The position numbers were made by a program, and so were the translations under genes. From assembly GCA_015523295.1 (NCBI GenBank), contig WAKQ01000019.1, positions 1 through 39,902 of the forward strand: a DNA stretch of 39,902 bases. Direction: 5' to 3'. Numbering within the stretch: position 1 is the first letter of the stretch; each line of letters begins with the position of its first letter. This document shows positions 15,161 to 22,665 of this stretch, piece by piece. The notes below the pieces were generated by a model. The model searched no databases. It saw only the letters and a list, made by a program, of their open reading frames with translations, and was not told where the DNA came from. The stretch comes from Desulfurococcales archaeon (GTDB lineage: Archaea > Thermoproteota > Thermoprotei_A > Sulfolobales > NBVN01).

Positions 15161-16468
15161 TTAGGGAAGTTGGCCAGCTTTCTGGAGAACATTTAGGATT
15201 CTTTTAGGTCTCTCCATAAGGGTCCTCACTTCATTCCGTATATCACTTCTTCCAATAATTTTTCTAGCGATACCTTCGCGTATTGCTTCTTCTGCTACGG
15301 CTTCGGCTTCCATTGCAACAGCATCCACTTCATACATTCGTGGAATGATGTAGTCTTCTCTGAGTCCTTTTTCTTCAGCATATGATGCGAGAGCCTTAGC
15401 TGCCGCCATGCACATACCATCACTGATCTTGCGGGCTCTAACAGTTAGAGCTCCTCTAAATACTCCTGGGAATCCTAGGGAATTATTTACTTGATTAGGA
15501 TAATCTGATCTTCCCGTTGCCACGATCTTTGCTCCTGCCTCCTTAGCCTCCTCAGGAAGTATTTCTGGGGTTGGATTGGCTAGTGAGAATACTATTGCAT
15601 TATCGCTCATTAGCTTGATCCATTCTTTCTTGATAGTACCTGGACCTGGCTTTGAGGCTGCTATGACGGCGTCTGCTCCCTTCAGCGCCTCCTCAGGACC
15701 TCCTGTAATTTTTTCCGAGTTTGTGATTAGAGCAGCCTCATACCAATGAGGCATGCTATCCTTAAACTCCTCAAGTCTAGGATGGGAATCATATAGTATA
15801 CCTATTCCAGGTCTTTCCACAACGATTACTTTGCCGGTGTTGACACCGTACATCTTGAGGAATTTTAAGACCGCGTAGTTAGCAGCCCCAAGGCCAAATA
15901 AAACGATCTTAGCACTCCTTAAATCCTTGCCTACAAGCTTGAAGGCATTAATTAAGGCGGCAAGAACTATGAGGGCAGTCCCTTGCTGATCATCATGCCA
16001 TACGGGGATCTCTAGTTCTTTTCTCAGTCTCTCTAAAATAGTGAAACATTTTGGACTTGATATATCCTCTAGATTGATGCCGCCGAAGCTTGGCTCAACT
16101 GCCTTGACCAAGGCTATAATCTCCTCTGGGTCCCCTGCATTGATGACTAAGGGAATAGCGTCAACACCACCGAAATATTTGAAGAGAAGGGCCTTACCCT
16201 CCATAACGGGTAGGGCAGCTTCAGGCCCTATATTCCCTAGGCCAAGAACTCTCGAGCCGTCGCTGACTATAGCTACAGTATTCCATCTCCAGGACATATC
16301 GAATGAGGCATCTCTATCCTCGGAGATAGCTTTAGAAGGGCCTGCCACGCCGGGAGTGTACCAAATAGATAAGTCTTGTAGGTCTCTGATAGGTACTTTC
16401 GGTATTATCTCTATTTTACCCTTATATCTGCGGTGGAGTTCTGTGGAAATGCGTTCCCAATCTCTCAA
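15161..16468 (-). CDS. Malic enzyme (malate dehydrogenase, decarboxylating)
   Basis: 435 residues, the size of the short prokaryotic malic enzymes. It converts malate to pyruvate and CO2 with reduction of NAD(P). Visible parts are the substrate-side YTPGVAGPSKAI near residue 33, VLGLGNIGPEAALPVMEGKA, the metal-binding INLEDISSPKCF, the HDDQQGTA segment, and a nucleotide-binding fold with GLGAAN. The proposed start is TTG at 16468; a TATA-like CACTTTTAATAC (16499-16510, minus strand) lies at the correct distance, implying a very short leader. It is divergent from malate dehydrogenase, so the two genes probably form a malate module. Cofactor preference cannot be read with confidence. Confidence 0.93.
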   Translation of the reverse strand: MRDWERISTELHRRYKGKIEIIPKVPIRDLQDLSIWYTPGVAGPSKAISEDRDASFDMSWRWNTVAIVSDGSRVLGLGNIGPEAALPVMEGKALLFKYFGGVDAIPLVINAGDPEEIIALVKAVEPSFGGINLEDISSPKCFTILERLRKELEIPVWHDDQQGTALIVLAALINAFKLVGKDLRSAKIVLFGLGAANYAVLKFLKMYGVNTGKVIVVERPGIGILYDSHPRLEEFKDSMPHWYEAALITNSEKITGGPEEALKGADAVIAASKPGPGTIKKEWIKLMSDNAIVFSLANPTPEILPEEAKEAGAKIVATGRSDYPNQVNNSLGFPGVFRGALTVRARKISDGMCMAAAKALASYAEEKGLREDYIIPRMYEVDAVAMEAEAVAEEAIREGIARKIIGRSDIRNEVRTLMERPKRILNVLQKAGQLP

Positions 16469-16526
16469 GCGGTTCGTCCCTGCAACTCTTGCGTTATCGT
16501 ATTAAAAGTGTCTCGCATCTCTAGTG

Positions 16527-16537
16527 AAAATTAAATT
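16527..16537 (+). promoter_or_regulatory. TATA-like box of malate dehydrogenase
   Basis: AAAATTAAATT lies 32 to 42 bases before ATG 16569, which lacks a ribosome binding site. This supports a leaderless or nearly leaderless mRNA. It argues against the longer open frame from 16524, whose first codons would overlap this box. Confidence 0.5.
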
Positions 16538-16568
16538 GGTAACCTCACTATGTTATGTGCTGATATGC

Positions 16569-17510
16569 ATGCATGTGGCTGTAGTGGGTGTAGGCAATGT
16601 AGGTCGGTCAATAGCTTACCGACTGCTTCTAAGCAATATCCCAGAAGAGCTAAGCTTAGTAGACACGAAGGAGGGTCTTGCGAGAGCGATTGGAGAGGAA
16701 TTTAAGCATGCTGCAAGCGGTATTGGTGTGAATACTGTCATTAACTGCTTCGACCATGACGAGGATTTATCAGGTGCTGATATAATAGTTATCTCGGCAG
16801 GTTATCCGAGACCGCAAGGCATTAGAATAAGTAGGAGAGATCTTTTGGGGAAAAACGCTGACATAATAAAGCTCTTGGCTGAGGTTCTTCCTTCAAGAAA
16901 CCCTGGAGCCAAGTATGTTATAGTAACTAACCCTGTGGACGCTAATGCGATGTTATTTAAAAGAATCAGCAAGGCTGAATTCGTTATAAGTACAGGTGAT
17001 CATCTGGAGACTTTAAGGTTCAGGTCTAGGCTTTCGGAAGTACTTCAATTACCTAGAAAGTACGTCTCAGGTTATGTGGGCGGGGAGCACGGCGAGGAGG
17101 CAGTTCCTCTCTGGTCAACTGTCGTTGTAGAAGGTAAGCCATTAAAGGAGTACCTTCAGGAAAAAAATGTCACTTTAAATAAGGGTGAAGTTGAGAACTA
17201 TATCAAAGAGGTTCCTGAAGTTATTATTGATTATGCGGGAGCAACAAGATACGGTCCTGCAGAAGCTTTTACAGCCTTAATAAGAGCTATTGCCTTAAAT
17301 GAAAATAAGGTGTTCAGCATTGCCACCCCCCTAAAAATCCCAGGTGTGGCTAGTGAGGTTTTTGTCAGCGTTCCAACAATCCTCGGAAGTGAGATTAGGG
17401 ATAGGCTTCTTCACTGGCTAAGTGAAGAGGAGATGAGGAGGGTGGCAAGGGCTGCTAATGCGGTTTACCGCACATATAGTGAGGCTGTAAGGCTTTTAGG
17501 GCTTGAATGA
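16569..17510 (+). CDS. mdh: Malate dehydrogenase (LDH/MDH family)
   Basis: 313 residues from ATG 16569, which puts the Rossmann motif GVGNVG near residue 7, as in the family. The enzyme interconverts malate and oxaloacetate with NAD(P). The active-site histidine is in GGEHGEEAVPLWS. The loop PRPQGIRISRRDLL carries an arginine where lactate dehydrogenases have glutamine, which favours malate as substrate. DHLETLRFRSRL contains the conserved Asp and Arg region. The longer frame (from 16524) would add 15 residues of no family character. Divergent from malic enzyme, with promoters in the short gap. Confidence 0.9.
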   Translation: MHVAVVGVGNVGRSIAYRLLLSNIPEELSLVDTKEGLARAIGEEFKHAASGIGVNTVINCFDHDEDLSGADIIVISAGYPRPQGIRISRRDLLGKNADIIKLLAEVLPSRNPGAKYVIVTNPVDANAMLFKRISKAEFVISTGDHLETLRFRSRLSEVLQLPRKYVSGYVGGEHGEEAVPLWSTVVVEGKPLKEYLQEKNVTLNKGEVENYIKEVPEVIIDYAGATRYGPAEAFTALIRAIALNENKVFSIATPLKIPGVASEVFVSVPTILGSEIRDRLLHWLSEEEMRRVARAANAVYRTYSEAVRLLGLE

Positions 17511-17514
17511 CCTT

Positions 17515-18756
17515 TCAGGTATTCCATTCGAGGTAGCCGATCAATTCGCTGAGGCTGGAGAAGTCCTTACGCATCCCTATATCTAATAGGGTATAGTGGG
17601 TGAAACGGAAGCCCCAATAATAGTTCCATCTCCAAAGGAGGTTGGTTAGGTTGCCCTCAGGACTTATTTCTGTAAGGTTAACCACACTGCCAAAAAGGTA
17701 ATCATACCATACCGGGGTAGCAATCCCATCCTTGACCATGTTTTCCTTATCCTGAGGGTTAAGGTCTAGGGGTTGGAGAAGATACTCAATTATTCTATTA
17801 TCTGGATTTACAGCTTTAATCCTAAAGTATAATCCGTAGCCGTTTATCCAATCTCCTGCAGTATCAAGCAAGTACCAACCACCGCTTAACTCACCTATTA
17901 CGACCGCATGTCCTCCTTGAGGCGAGGTCGCTACAAGTAACCATGCATTAGAACCGTAGGCTTTAAGTATAGAGTAAGTCAACAGTGAGAGATCTTCACA
18001 GTCACCTCCCTCGTTTAAAACTGTTTCATTAGGTAGTTTCCAGAGGTTATTGATCTTATATCCGCCTTCTCCATCTGAAACGAATATGTAGGGATCAGGC
18101 TGGTAGTACATGTTTAAAAGTACCCATATGAAGGTTGTTTCAAATGCCTCAGAAGGCGGCACCTCATTAAGTACCACGGGTGCCAGAAGACCACCTTCTT
18201 TAATAGAGGCATTCAAGATTGTGTTAAGAAGGGAAGAGTTTACTGTAAGAGGCTCTGTGAATAACTTCTCAACAGTAGATTCCCTCCTATACTCATTCAG
18301 TGCCTTCTTTAGTTCATGGACTTTAGCATCGAACAAACTCTTATTGCCAGCTAGCCATACCTTGTAGTTGGTCAGCTGCTTTTGAAGCAGGAAGTTCTCA
18401 ACGCTTAAATTACTTACCTTTTCCTTGAGTAAGGTGATGTTATCCTTTAACCATTTCCTCATTAACTCAAGTTTTTTGCGGAGGTCAGCAGTCTGGTATT
18501 GGCATAACATTACCTCCTTCTGGAGGTTAGTGTTATTCTTAAGTAGCTTGTCGTTGAGGTTCATGCAGTCGTTCAGAAGCGAGTTGAAGGATCTGAGTTT
18601 GTCATTGAGTTCCTGATTCTTTGTGTTTAAGGAAGCAGCTAGCGCTTTAAGCGAGGTCACCTCCCCTCCAAGTTGTAGATTATATGCCCATAGGTAGGCC
18701 GTAGTAAGGAAAAGAAGTAATGAGATTGCGATGAGGACGCCAGACATTCTCCTCAT
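17515..18756 (-). CDS. Membrane-anchored coiled-coil protein with a transglutaminase-like domain
   Basis: 413 residues. Residues 7-26 form an N-terminal membrane anchor. Residues 30-160 are rich in Leu, Asn and Lys and predict a long coiled coil. The C-terminal half contains a transglutaminase-like (papain-fold) domain with an apparent catalytic triad: Cys253 in GGDCEDLS, His283 in GGHAVV and Asp298 in LLDTAGD. The domain should lie outside the cell, consistent with several N-glycosylation-type NxT/S sites (for example NITL, NLSV). Related domains act as cysteine peptidases or cross-linkers. The substrate is unknown. It is transcribed alone; a TATA-like CCTTAAAACTC occurs at about 18790-18799. 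Confidence 0.7.
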   Translation of the reverse strand: MRRMSGVLIAISLLLFLTTAYLWAYNLQLGGEVTSLKALAASLNTKNQELNDKLRSFNSLLNDCMNLNDKLLKNNTNLQKEVMLCQYQTADLRKKLELMRKWLKDNITLLKEKVSNLSVENFLLQKQLTNYKVWLAGNKSLFDAKVHELKKALNEYRRESTVEKLFTEPLTVNSSLLNTILNASIKEGGLLAPVVLNEVPPSEAFETTFIWVLLNMYYQPDPYIFVSDGEGGYKINNLWKLPNETVLNEGGDCEDLSLLTYSILKAYGSNAWLLVATSPQGGHAVVIGELSGGWYLLDTAGDWINGYGLYFRIKAVNPDNRIIEYLLQPLDLNPQDKENMVKDGIATPVWYDYLFGSVVNLTEISPEGNLTNLLWRWNYYWGFRFTHYTLLDIGMRKDFSSLSELIGYLEWNT

Positions 18757-18895
18757 GATTAACTAACCATACCTCTCTCTAGCATTGAGTTTTAAGGATG
18801 CGCCTAAAAGGATATGCTGTATAAGACTCTAGACATATAATCTCTGCCCATCCACTATTTGTATGGATGATGAGAAGAGGGTCTCGTGATGTGTC

Positions 18896-19396
18896 ATGAG
18901 CGAAGCCGGAAATGCTGACCACCCCTCTAAAGGGAGGGACAGGTTATTCACCAAGGTTGCGGCCCTAGCAGTCCTAATTATAGCGTATATGCCGATATAT
19001 TTTGGTGTGGAGAATCTTCTTCAGGTAGCTAGGGCTGGAAATCCCTATATAGGCTATGACGTCTCGCTGACTGCTGTCTCTTTCTACGTGACCTCCACGC
19101 TTATTTTTCTTGCTGTTCTCGTAGTATATTTATTTATACCTTCTTCCCTCCTGCTTGATTTAGTCATCTTTAGCGGTCTCGTGTTCATTATAGCACATTA
19201 TACGTATATATCGTCAATTGTCGCTGGAAGAAGCTCGAGATTGGAAATTAAGGTGCTTCCTTTCACTATAGAGTATATAGGAGGTAACGGACATGCTTCT
19301 CTTGCTGTAGACTTAGGCCAGGTAGTGGCTTTAGGCTTAGGGATAGGAGGGTATCTCCGTCTAAAAAAGTTCCTGAGGAAGGACACCTTAAGTTAG
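18896..19396 (+). CDS. Four-helix integral membrane protein, hypothetical
   Basis: 166 residues, family not recognised. A polar, charged N terminus of about 18 residues is followed by four hydrophobic segments (approximately residues 19-42, 59-82, 84-106 and 139-156), with a soluble stretch between the third and fourth. A TATA-like GACATATAATC sits at about 18833-18843, and GTGATG precedes the ATG. It is divergent from the coiled-coil transglutaminase-like gene and lies 42 bases before tRNA-Glu. Codon pattern and promoter support a real gene; no function can be assigned. Confidence 0.6.
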   Translation: MSEAGNADHPSKGRDRLFTKVAALAVLIIAYMPIYFGVENLLQVARAGNPYIGYDVSLTAVSFYVTSTLIFLAVLVVYLFIPSSLLLDLVIFSGLVFIIAHYTYISSIVAGRSSRLEIKVLPFTIEYIGGNGHASLAVDLGQVVALGLGIGGYLRLKKFLRKDTLS

Positions 19397-19405
19397 GATT
19401 AGAAG

Positions 19406-19416
19406 ATTTTTAAAGG
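19406..19416 (+). promoter_or_regulatory. TATA box of tRNA-Glu
   Basis: ATTTTTAAAGG lies 23 to 33 bases before the mature 5' end of tRNA-Glu, the expected archaeal TATA position. Confidence 0.6.
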
Positions 19417-19438
19417 TGGCTAACCACTACCTTATGGT

Positions 19439-19544
19439 GCCGCGGTAGTATAGCCCGGCCAAGTATGCGGGCCTCTCGAGCAGTCTCCGCTGTTGCCTGC
19501 GTGGAGAGCCCGTGACCCGGGTTCAAATCCCGGCCGCGGCACCA
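19439..19544 (+). tRNA. tRNA-Glu(CUC) with a 28-nt intron at 37/38
   Basis: Acceptor GCCGCGG/CCGCGGC, D-arm GTAT/GTAT of the Glu/Asp type, anticodon stem CGGGC/GCCCG, anticodon CTC, T-arm CCGGG-TTCAAAT-CCCGG, discriminator A and encoded CCA. The intron occupies 19479-19506. Bulges CG^A and AG^A flank a central helix CTCT/GTGG with one mismatch, and an intron helix GCAG/CTGC lies beyond. Splicing gives the loop CTCTCGA. Position 37/38 is the standard archaeal site. Confidence 0.93.
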
Positions 19545-19564
19545 CCCAAAGGCCTCAGTTCTAG

Positions 19565-20236
19565 CTAGAGTAGGATTTTGAGTTTCTTCTCACACGCGTA
19601 TGCCAGCCTTGAAGCAACAACCCAAGCGTCAAGAGGCCTATGGTATACCGCATAAGTCTTTCTTGATAAGGCCTTAACGTCCTCCCTGAAATCCCCGTGA
19701 GGGAAGCCCCCGATGACTAAGGGATCTCCGCTAACTAGGGCCTCAGAGCATATCTTTTCTGGGGAAGTGATTTCCCCATCCTCGCTTAGGAGGATACATG
19801 ATTTACTTCCAGTCCCCCTAAGCACGTCTTCGAAGGTAGCTGGCCTTGCAGTCATAAGCGGTTTCACAGAATTTTTAGGAACTCTACCATAGCTGAGAAG
19901 TTGCTCCATAAGTCCAACGAACCTAATATAATTCCTTGGAATCTTAGTTCTAGGGTTGATCTCTATTCCGTAATCCCCATACGTGTGGATATATAGCTCA
20001 AGCGTTCCCTCTATGTTGAGGGGGGATGAGAGCAACTCTAGAAGAGTAAGGTGAAGGATATCAGGCCTTCCTCTTTTCTGCCTGTCCCTTAACCTCGTCA
20101 TCGCATGATAGTGTAGTGATACATCGAGTAAGGTCTCTGCAGGCCTTTTCCTTCGCTTAGCCGCATTCTTAAGGACCGAAGGATGCCCAACTATTTCGTG
20201 TGGTACTAACTCAAGTGCGGCCTCAGCAATGATCAT
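19565..20236 (-). CDS. nep1: Nep1/Emg1 rRNA pseudouridine N1-methyltransferase
   Basis: 223 residues from ATG 20236, where the family signature start (IIAEAALELVP) begins; TTG at 20260 would add eight residues. This SPOUT-type methyltransferase modifies a pseudouridine in helix 35 of 16S rRNA and helps assemble the small subunit. Diagnostic segments are the KRGRPDILHLTLLELLSSP stretch, the YIHTYGDYGIEINPRTKIPRNY region (pointer only), and the C-terminal VIGGFPHGDF, which belongs to the SAM-binding knot. It lies head to head with the RNase P subunit gene, in a cluster of RNA-processing functions. Confidence 0.95.
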   Translation of the reverse strand: MIIAEAALELVPHEIVGHPSVLKNAAKRRKRPAETLLDVSLHYHAMTRLRDRQKRGRPDILHLTLLELLSSPLNIEGTLELYIHTYGDYGIEINPRTKIPRNYIRFVGLMEQLLSYGRVPKNSVKPLMTARPATFEDVLRGTGSKSCILLSEDGEITSPEKICSEALVSGDPLVIGGFPHGDFREDVKALSRKTYAVYHRPLDAWVVASRLAYACEKKLKILL

Positions 20237-20338
20237 CTTAACTTTAAGTCCATCTTTCAAAGCAGGTCATTGCTGTTTATGCATACACCCTATTAACCTT
20301 GAGGATGTCTAATGAATTAGATGAGGCCCTGATAGCCT

Positions 20339-20683
20339 ATGAGAAATAGGAGACAGTGGATAAAAGATCTTGCCTATCAGAGGGCAATCCTGCTCTATAG
20401 ACAGGCTGTCAAAGCAGTTAAGGAGGGCGACATAGAGCTAGCGAGGAAGTATATACAGTTAGGTCTTAGATTGCTTCAGAAAGCTAACATGCGAAAGCCC
20501 TATCTGTATAGGAGGTGGGTATGCAAGAAGTGCAAAGTTCCTTTAATTCCCGGCGTAACGGTGAGTGTCAGAGTGAGAAGGAACAGGAAACAAATTATAG
20601 TGGTGAAAAAGTGTTTACTATGTGGATGGGTGAATAGGACACCATGCGAAAAGGTAAGAATAAAGAAGTCAAAGCCTCAGTAA
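20339..20683 (+). CDS. rnp4: Ribonuclease P protein component 4 (Rnp4/Rpp21)
   Basis: 114 residues, normal size. Helical N-terminal half, then a zinc ribbon with CKKCKVPLIPG and CLLCGW, the four-cysteine pattern of Rpr2/Rpp21. It is part of the RNase P holoenzyme that trims the 5' leader of tRNA precursors. ATG at 20339 was kept. The last 40 bases overlap the next gene in another frame, so the two are probably translated together. tRNA genes lie on both sides. Confidence 0.93.
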   Translation: MRNRRQWIKDLAYQRAILLYRQAVKAVKEGDIELARKYIQLGLRLLQKANMRKPYLYRRWVCKKCKVPLIPGVTVSVRVRRNRKQIIVVKKCLLCGWVNRTPCEKVRIKKSKPQ

Positions 20684-20922
20684 TGAAAGCTGTGATGACA
20701 CTCGGGAAGTCCGGGATCACAGAGGGCTGGATCGGTGAATTGCGAAGAAGGCTTAAACGTGAAGGTGTTATCAAGGTAAGGGTTTCTAAGGCTCTCATCA
20801 GGTTAGGGGTGGATACTGGTGAGGTCGCTGAGAGGGTCTCCACACTTGTGAATGCAGATGTTGCGGACGTAAGAGGGCATACCTTTACGCTAGTTAAGCA
20901 AGATATGGAGAAGTCGCGTTAG
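20644..20922 (+). CDS. YhbY/CRM-domain RNA-binding protein
   Basis: 92 residues, a single CRM domain. The conserved GKSGITEGWIGELRRRLKREG segment (residues 21-40) corresponds to the GxxG-containing loop region of the family, followed by the VIKVRVSKALI strand. Members bind RNA; the bacterial homologue associates with pre-50S particles. It overlaps the RNase P subunit gene by 40 bases, and ATG at 20644 has an in-gene binding site. It ends just before tRNA-Phe on the opposite strand. The family is clear; the archaeal target is unknown. Confidence 0.85.
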   Translation: MRKGKNKEVKASVMKAVMTLGKSGITEGWIGELRRRLKREGVIKVRVSKALIRLGVDTGEVAERVSTLVNADVADVRGHTFTLVKQDMEKSR

Positions 20923-20955
20923 ATCCTTCTTTGCAGACCAAGAAATTCGGTGGAT

Positions 20956-21032
20956 TGGTGCCGCCGCGGGGATTTGAACCCCGGACACCCCGGTCTTCAG
21001 CCGGGTGCTCTCCCGGGCTGAGCTACGGCGGC
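20956..21032 (-). tRNA. tRNA-Phe(GAA)
   Basis: 77 bases with encoded CCA and no intron. Acceptor GCCGCCG/CGGCGGC, D-stem GCTC/GAGC, anticodon stem CCCGG/CCGGG with loop CTGAAGA (anticodon GAA), variable loop GTGTC and T-arm CGGGG-TTCAAAT-CCCCG. A TTAATAA element at about 21050-21058 may be the TATA box. Confidence 0.96.
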
Positions 21033-21083
21033 TCTATTAAACCCTCTTGTAGGGAGTTATTAATCTTTATTCTGTCGCGGGTA

Positions 21084-21533
21084 TTACAGATCGAAAACCA
21101 CTCGAACGACCCAGCATCCCTCAGGCGTATGAGTGATCTCCATAAGGGAGTAAGTTACTGCCTTAACCTCGGTTCTCACCTCGTGCTTGTCAGGGTTGAA
21201 GAATTCCCCCCACGCTTCTCCTACGAACCTTATCACCCTGTCATTAAGCTCCGTGAACCTTACTGTAAAATCCTTGAAGACTAACCCCTCAGAGTCATGA
21301 AGTATTAGTAGGTCTTCAAGCCATTTATATAGAGCGTTCTCAAGGTCCATACCTTCATCGGAAATCACCCTTTTCACCTTAGCCTCTATTTTTGTGGTGT
21401 CCGTCATGAGTTCGAACAATGCCTTAGCAGCATAGGCAAATGCTTCTTCTAGAGACTTTCCAGTAGCTTCGACGTATGCGTCGGCTGTATGCTCTAAGAA
21501 CCTAAATCCCCCGCACATCATAATAATCCACAT
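21084..21533 (-). CDS. Archease (RtcB cofactor)
   Basis: 149 residues from ATG 21533; ATG at 21521 or 21518 would bring the start closer to FRFLEHTADAYVEA, the family N terminus. Archease activates the RNA ligase RtcB, which joins tRNA exons after intron removal. Conserved features are LEHTADA, the DLENALYKWLEDLLILHDSEG region (pointer only) with metal-binding Asp/His, and the AVTYSLMEI segment near the end. A TTTTAAAG element at about 21562-21570 fits as promoter. It lies between two tRNA genes, one of which (tRNA-Gly) contains an intron. Confidence 0.94.
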   Translation of the reverse strand: MWIIMMCGGFRFLEHTADAYVEATGKSLEEAFAYAAKALFELMTDTTKIEAKVKRVISDEGMDLENALYKWLEDLLILHDSEGLVFKDFTVRFTELNDRVIRFVGEAWGEFFNPDKHEVRTEVKAVTYSLMEITHTPEGCWVVRVVFDL

Positions 21534-21600
21534 AATAGAGTGTTCCTGCAGAACTCATAAGTCTTTAAAAGTTAAGGACGCAGAAAAATCTTAAACGGTA

Positions 21601-21610
21601 AGTTTTAAAC
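21601..21610 (+). promoter_or_regulatory. TATA box of tRNA-Gly
   Basis: AGTTTTAAAC lies 26 to 35 bases before the tRNA-Gly 5' end, the expected distance. Confidence 0.6.
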
Positions 21611-21635
21611 ACCTGATTAACTAGAGGTTATGGGT

Positions 21636-21734
21636 GCGGCGGTCGTCCAGCCTGGTCTAGGACGCCGGCCTTCCAAGGAGGGGTCCTCCGTAGAGCGCCG
21701 GAGATCCCGGGTTCAAATCCCGGCCGCCGCACCA
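21636..21734 (+). tRNA. tRNA-Gly(UCC) with a 20-nt intron at 37/38
   Basis: Acceptor GCGGCGG/CCGCCGC, D-stem GTCC/GGAC, anticodon stem CCGGC/GCCGG, anticodon TCC, variable loop AGATC, T-arm CCGGG-TTCAAAT-CCCGG and encoded CCA. The intron lies at 21676-21695. It forms a short hairpin GGAGG-GGT-CCTCC next to the central helix CTTC/GTAG (one mismatch) and bulges CA^A and AG^C. Splicing leaves the loop CTTCCAC. A protein-coding gene starts 15 bases after the CCA. Confidence 0.93.
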
Positions 21735-21749
21735 CAAGGTGACCCGGTT

Positions 21750-22625
21750 ATGAGGGTTGGGTTCATCGGTTTAGGTTTAATGGGCTTTAGTATGGCCTGT
21801 AGGTTAAGAGATCGCGGGCATGAGGTCATAGTCTACAATAGATCTAGGGAGAAGGCGCTGAAGTTCGTTAAGGAGTGCGGTGGTGAGGCTGTTGAGTCAC
21901 CGGAGGCTGTTGGAAAAGCTGCGGAGGTAGTACATGTAATGGTTTCAGATAATGAGGCTGTAGCTTCAGTCCTCCTAGGTAGCGGAGGGCTTCTCAACTC
22001 ACCAGTTAAGCACGTAATCTTGTCATCAACTATAACCCCTCAATTTAGTTCTACTATCAAGATGGCAGTTGAAGGACCGGACAGAAAATACACTGAAGCA
22101 CCTGTACTGGGCAGTGTTTCGGAAGCTAGGGAAGGTAAGCTCACTACATATGTTGGCGGGAGGCCTGAAGATGTATCGATCCCTACGCTTAAGGATCTGA
22201 GCGAGGAAGTTATTTATGTGGGGGAGGTGCCTAAGGCATCAGCCCTCAAACTAGCTGTTAACAACCTCTTCCTCTCGATCCTTGCATCACTAGCTGAATC
22301 TACGGCGTTAGCTGTCGGATGGGGGATCGATTTAAGCGAGTTCCTTGGCTACTTAAAAAAGACTTGGATGGAGGGCATCGTTAAGAGGTATGAGAAAAGG
22401 GGATTCGATGAAAGCTTCCCGACAAGGTTTCCAATGAGGCTTGCGGCTAAAGACCTCAGATATGCTGCCCAAGCACTTCAACGTGCATGTCTCCCATCTG
22501 TGCTGTCCTCTGCAGCCTCAGAGCTTTTCCTCAACGCATCCATGCTTGGAATGAGGGAAAACGACTACAGCCACCTACTTCTTCACATGCTTAAGATCGC
22601 GACCTCTGGAAAGTGTAAAGCTTAA
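21750..22625 (+). CDS. NAD(P)-dependent beta-hydroxyacid dehydrogenase (3-hydroxyisobutyrate dehydrogenase type)
   Basis: 291 residues from ATG 21750, preceded by AAGGTGA. The open frame extends 40 codons upstream, but these come from tRNA-Gly and are not protein. The N terminus has the Rossmann signature VGFIGLGLMGFSMACRL, followed by NRSREKA. The substrate-binding GSVSEAREGKL segment and the catalytic-lysine helix KLAVNNLF are typical of the 6-phosphogluconate/3-hydroxyisobutyrate dehydrogenase family. The substrate cannot be deduced; succinic semialdehyde or glyoxylate reduction is also known in the family. It is the first protein gene of a long same-strand series headed by ribosomal genes. 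Confidence 0.85.
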   Translation: MRVGFIGLGLMGFSMACRLRDRGHEVIVYNRSREKALKFVKECGGEAVESPEAVGKAAEVVHVMVSDNEAVASVLLGSGGLLNSPVKHVILSSTITPQFSSTIKMAVEGPDRKYTEAPVLGSVSEAREGKLTTYVGGRPEDVSIPTLKDLSEEVIYVGEVPKASALKLAVNNLFLSILASLAESTALAVGWGIDLSEFLGYLKKTWMEGIVKRYEKRGFDESFPTRFPMRLAAKDLRYAAQALQRACLPSVLSSAASELFLNASMLGMRENDYSHLLLHMLKIATSGKCKA

Positions 22626-22665
22626 TATAATCTGGTGGAGAGTTTGATGAGTAGAGGGAGGTAGT

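Noticed and set aside
18861-18918. Possible C/D sRNA (ATGATGA and GTGATG before the membrane protein gene)
   Set aside because: No CTGA box between the two and the next CTGA is 22 bases after the second box, so the spacing is wrong.
20931-21284. 117-codon frame starting near tRNA-Phe
   Set aside because: It reads through antisense tRNA-Phe and the archease gene; the protein-like text GFEPRTP is the usual artefact of an antisense T-arm.
21630-21749. Forty-residue N-terminal extension of the dehydrogenase
   Set aside because: These codons are tRNA-Gly sequence; family homology and a ribosome binding site support ATG 21750.
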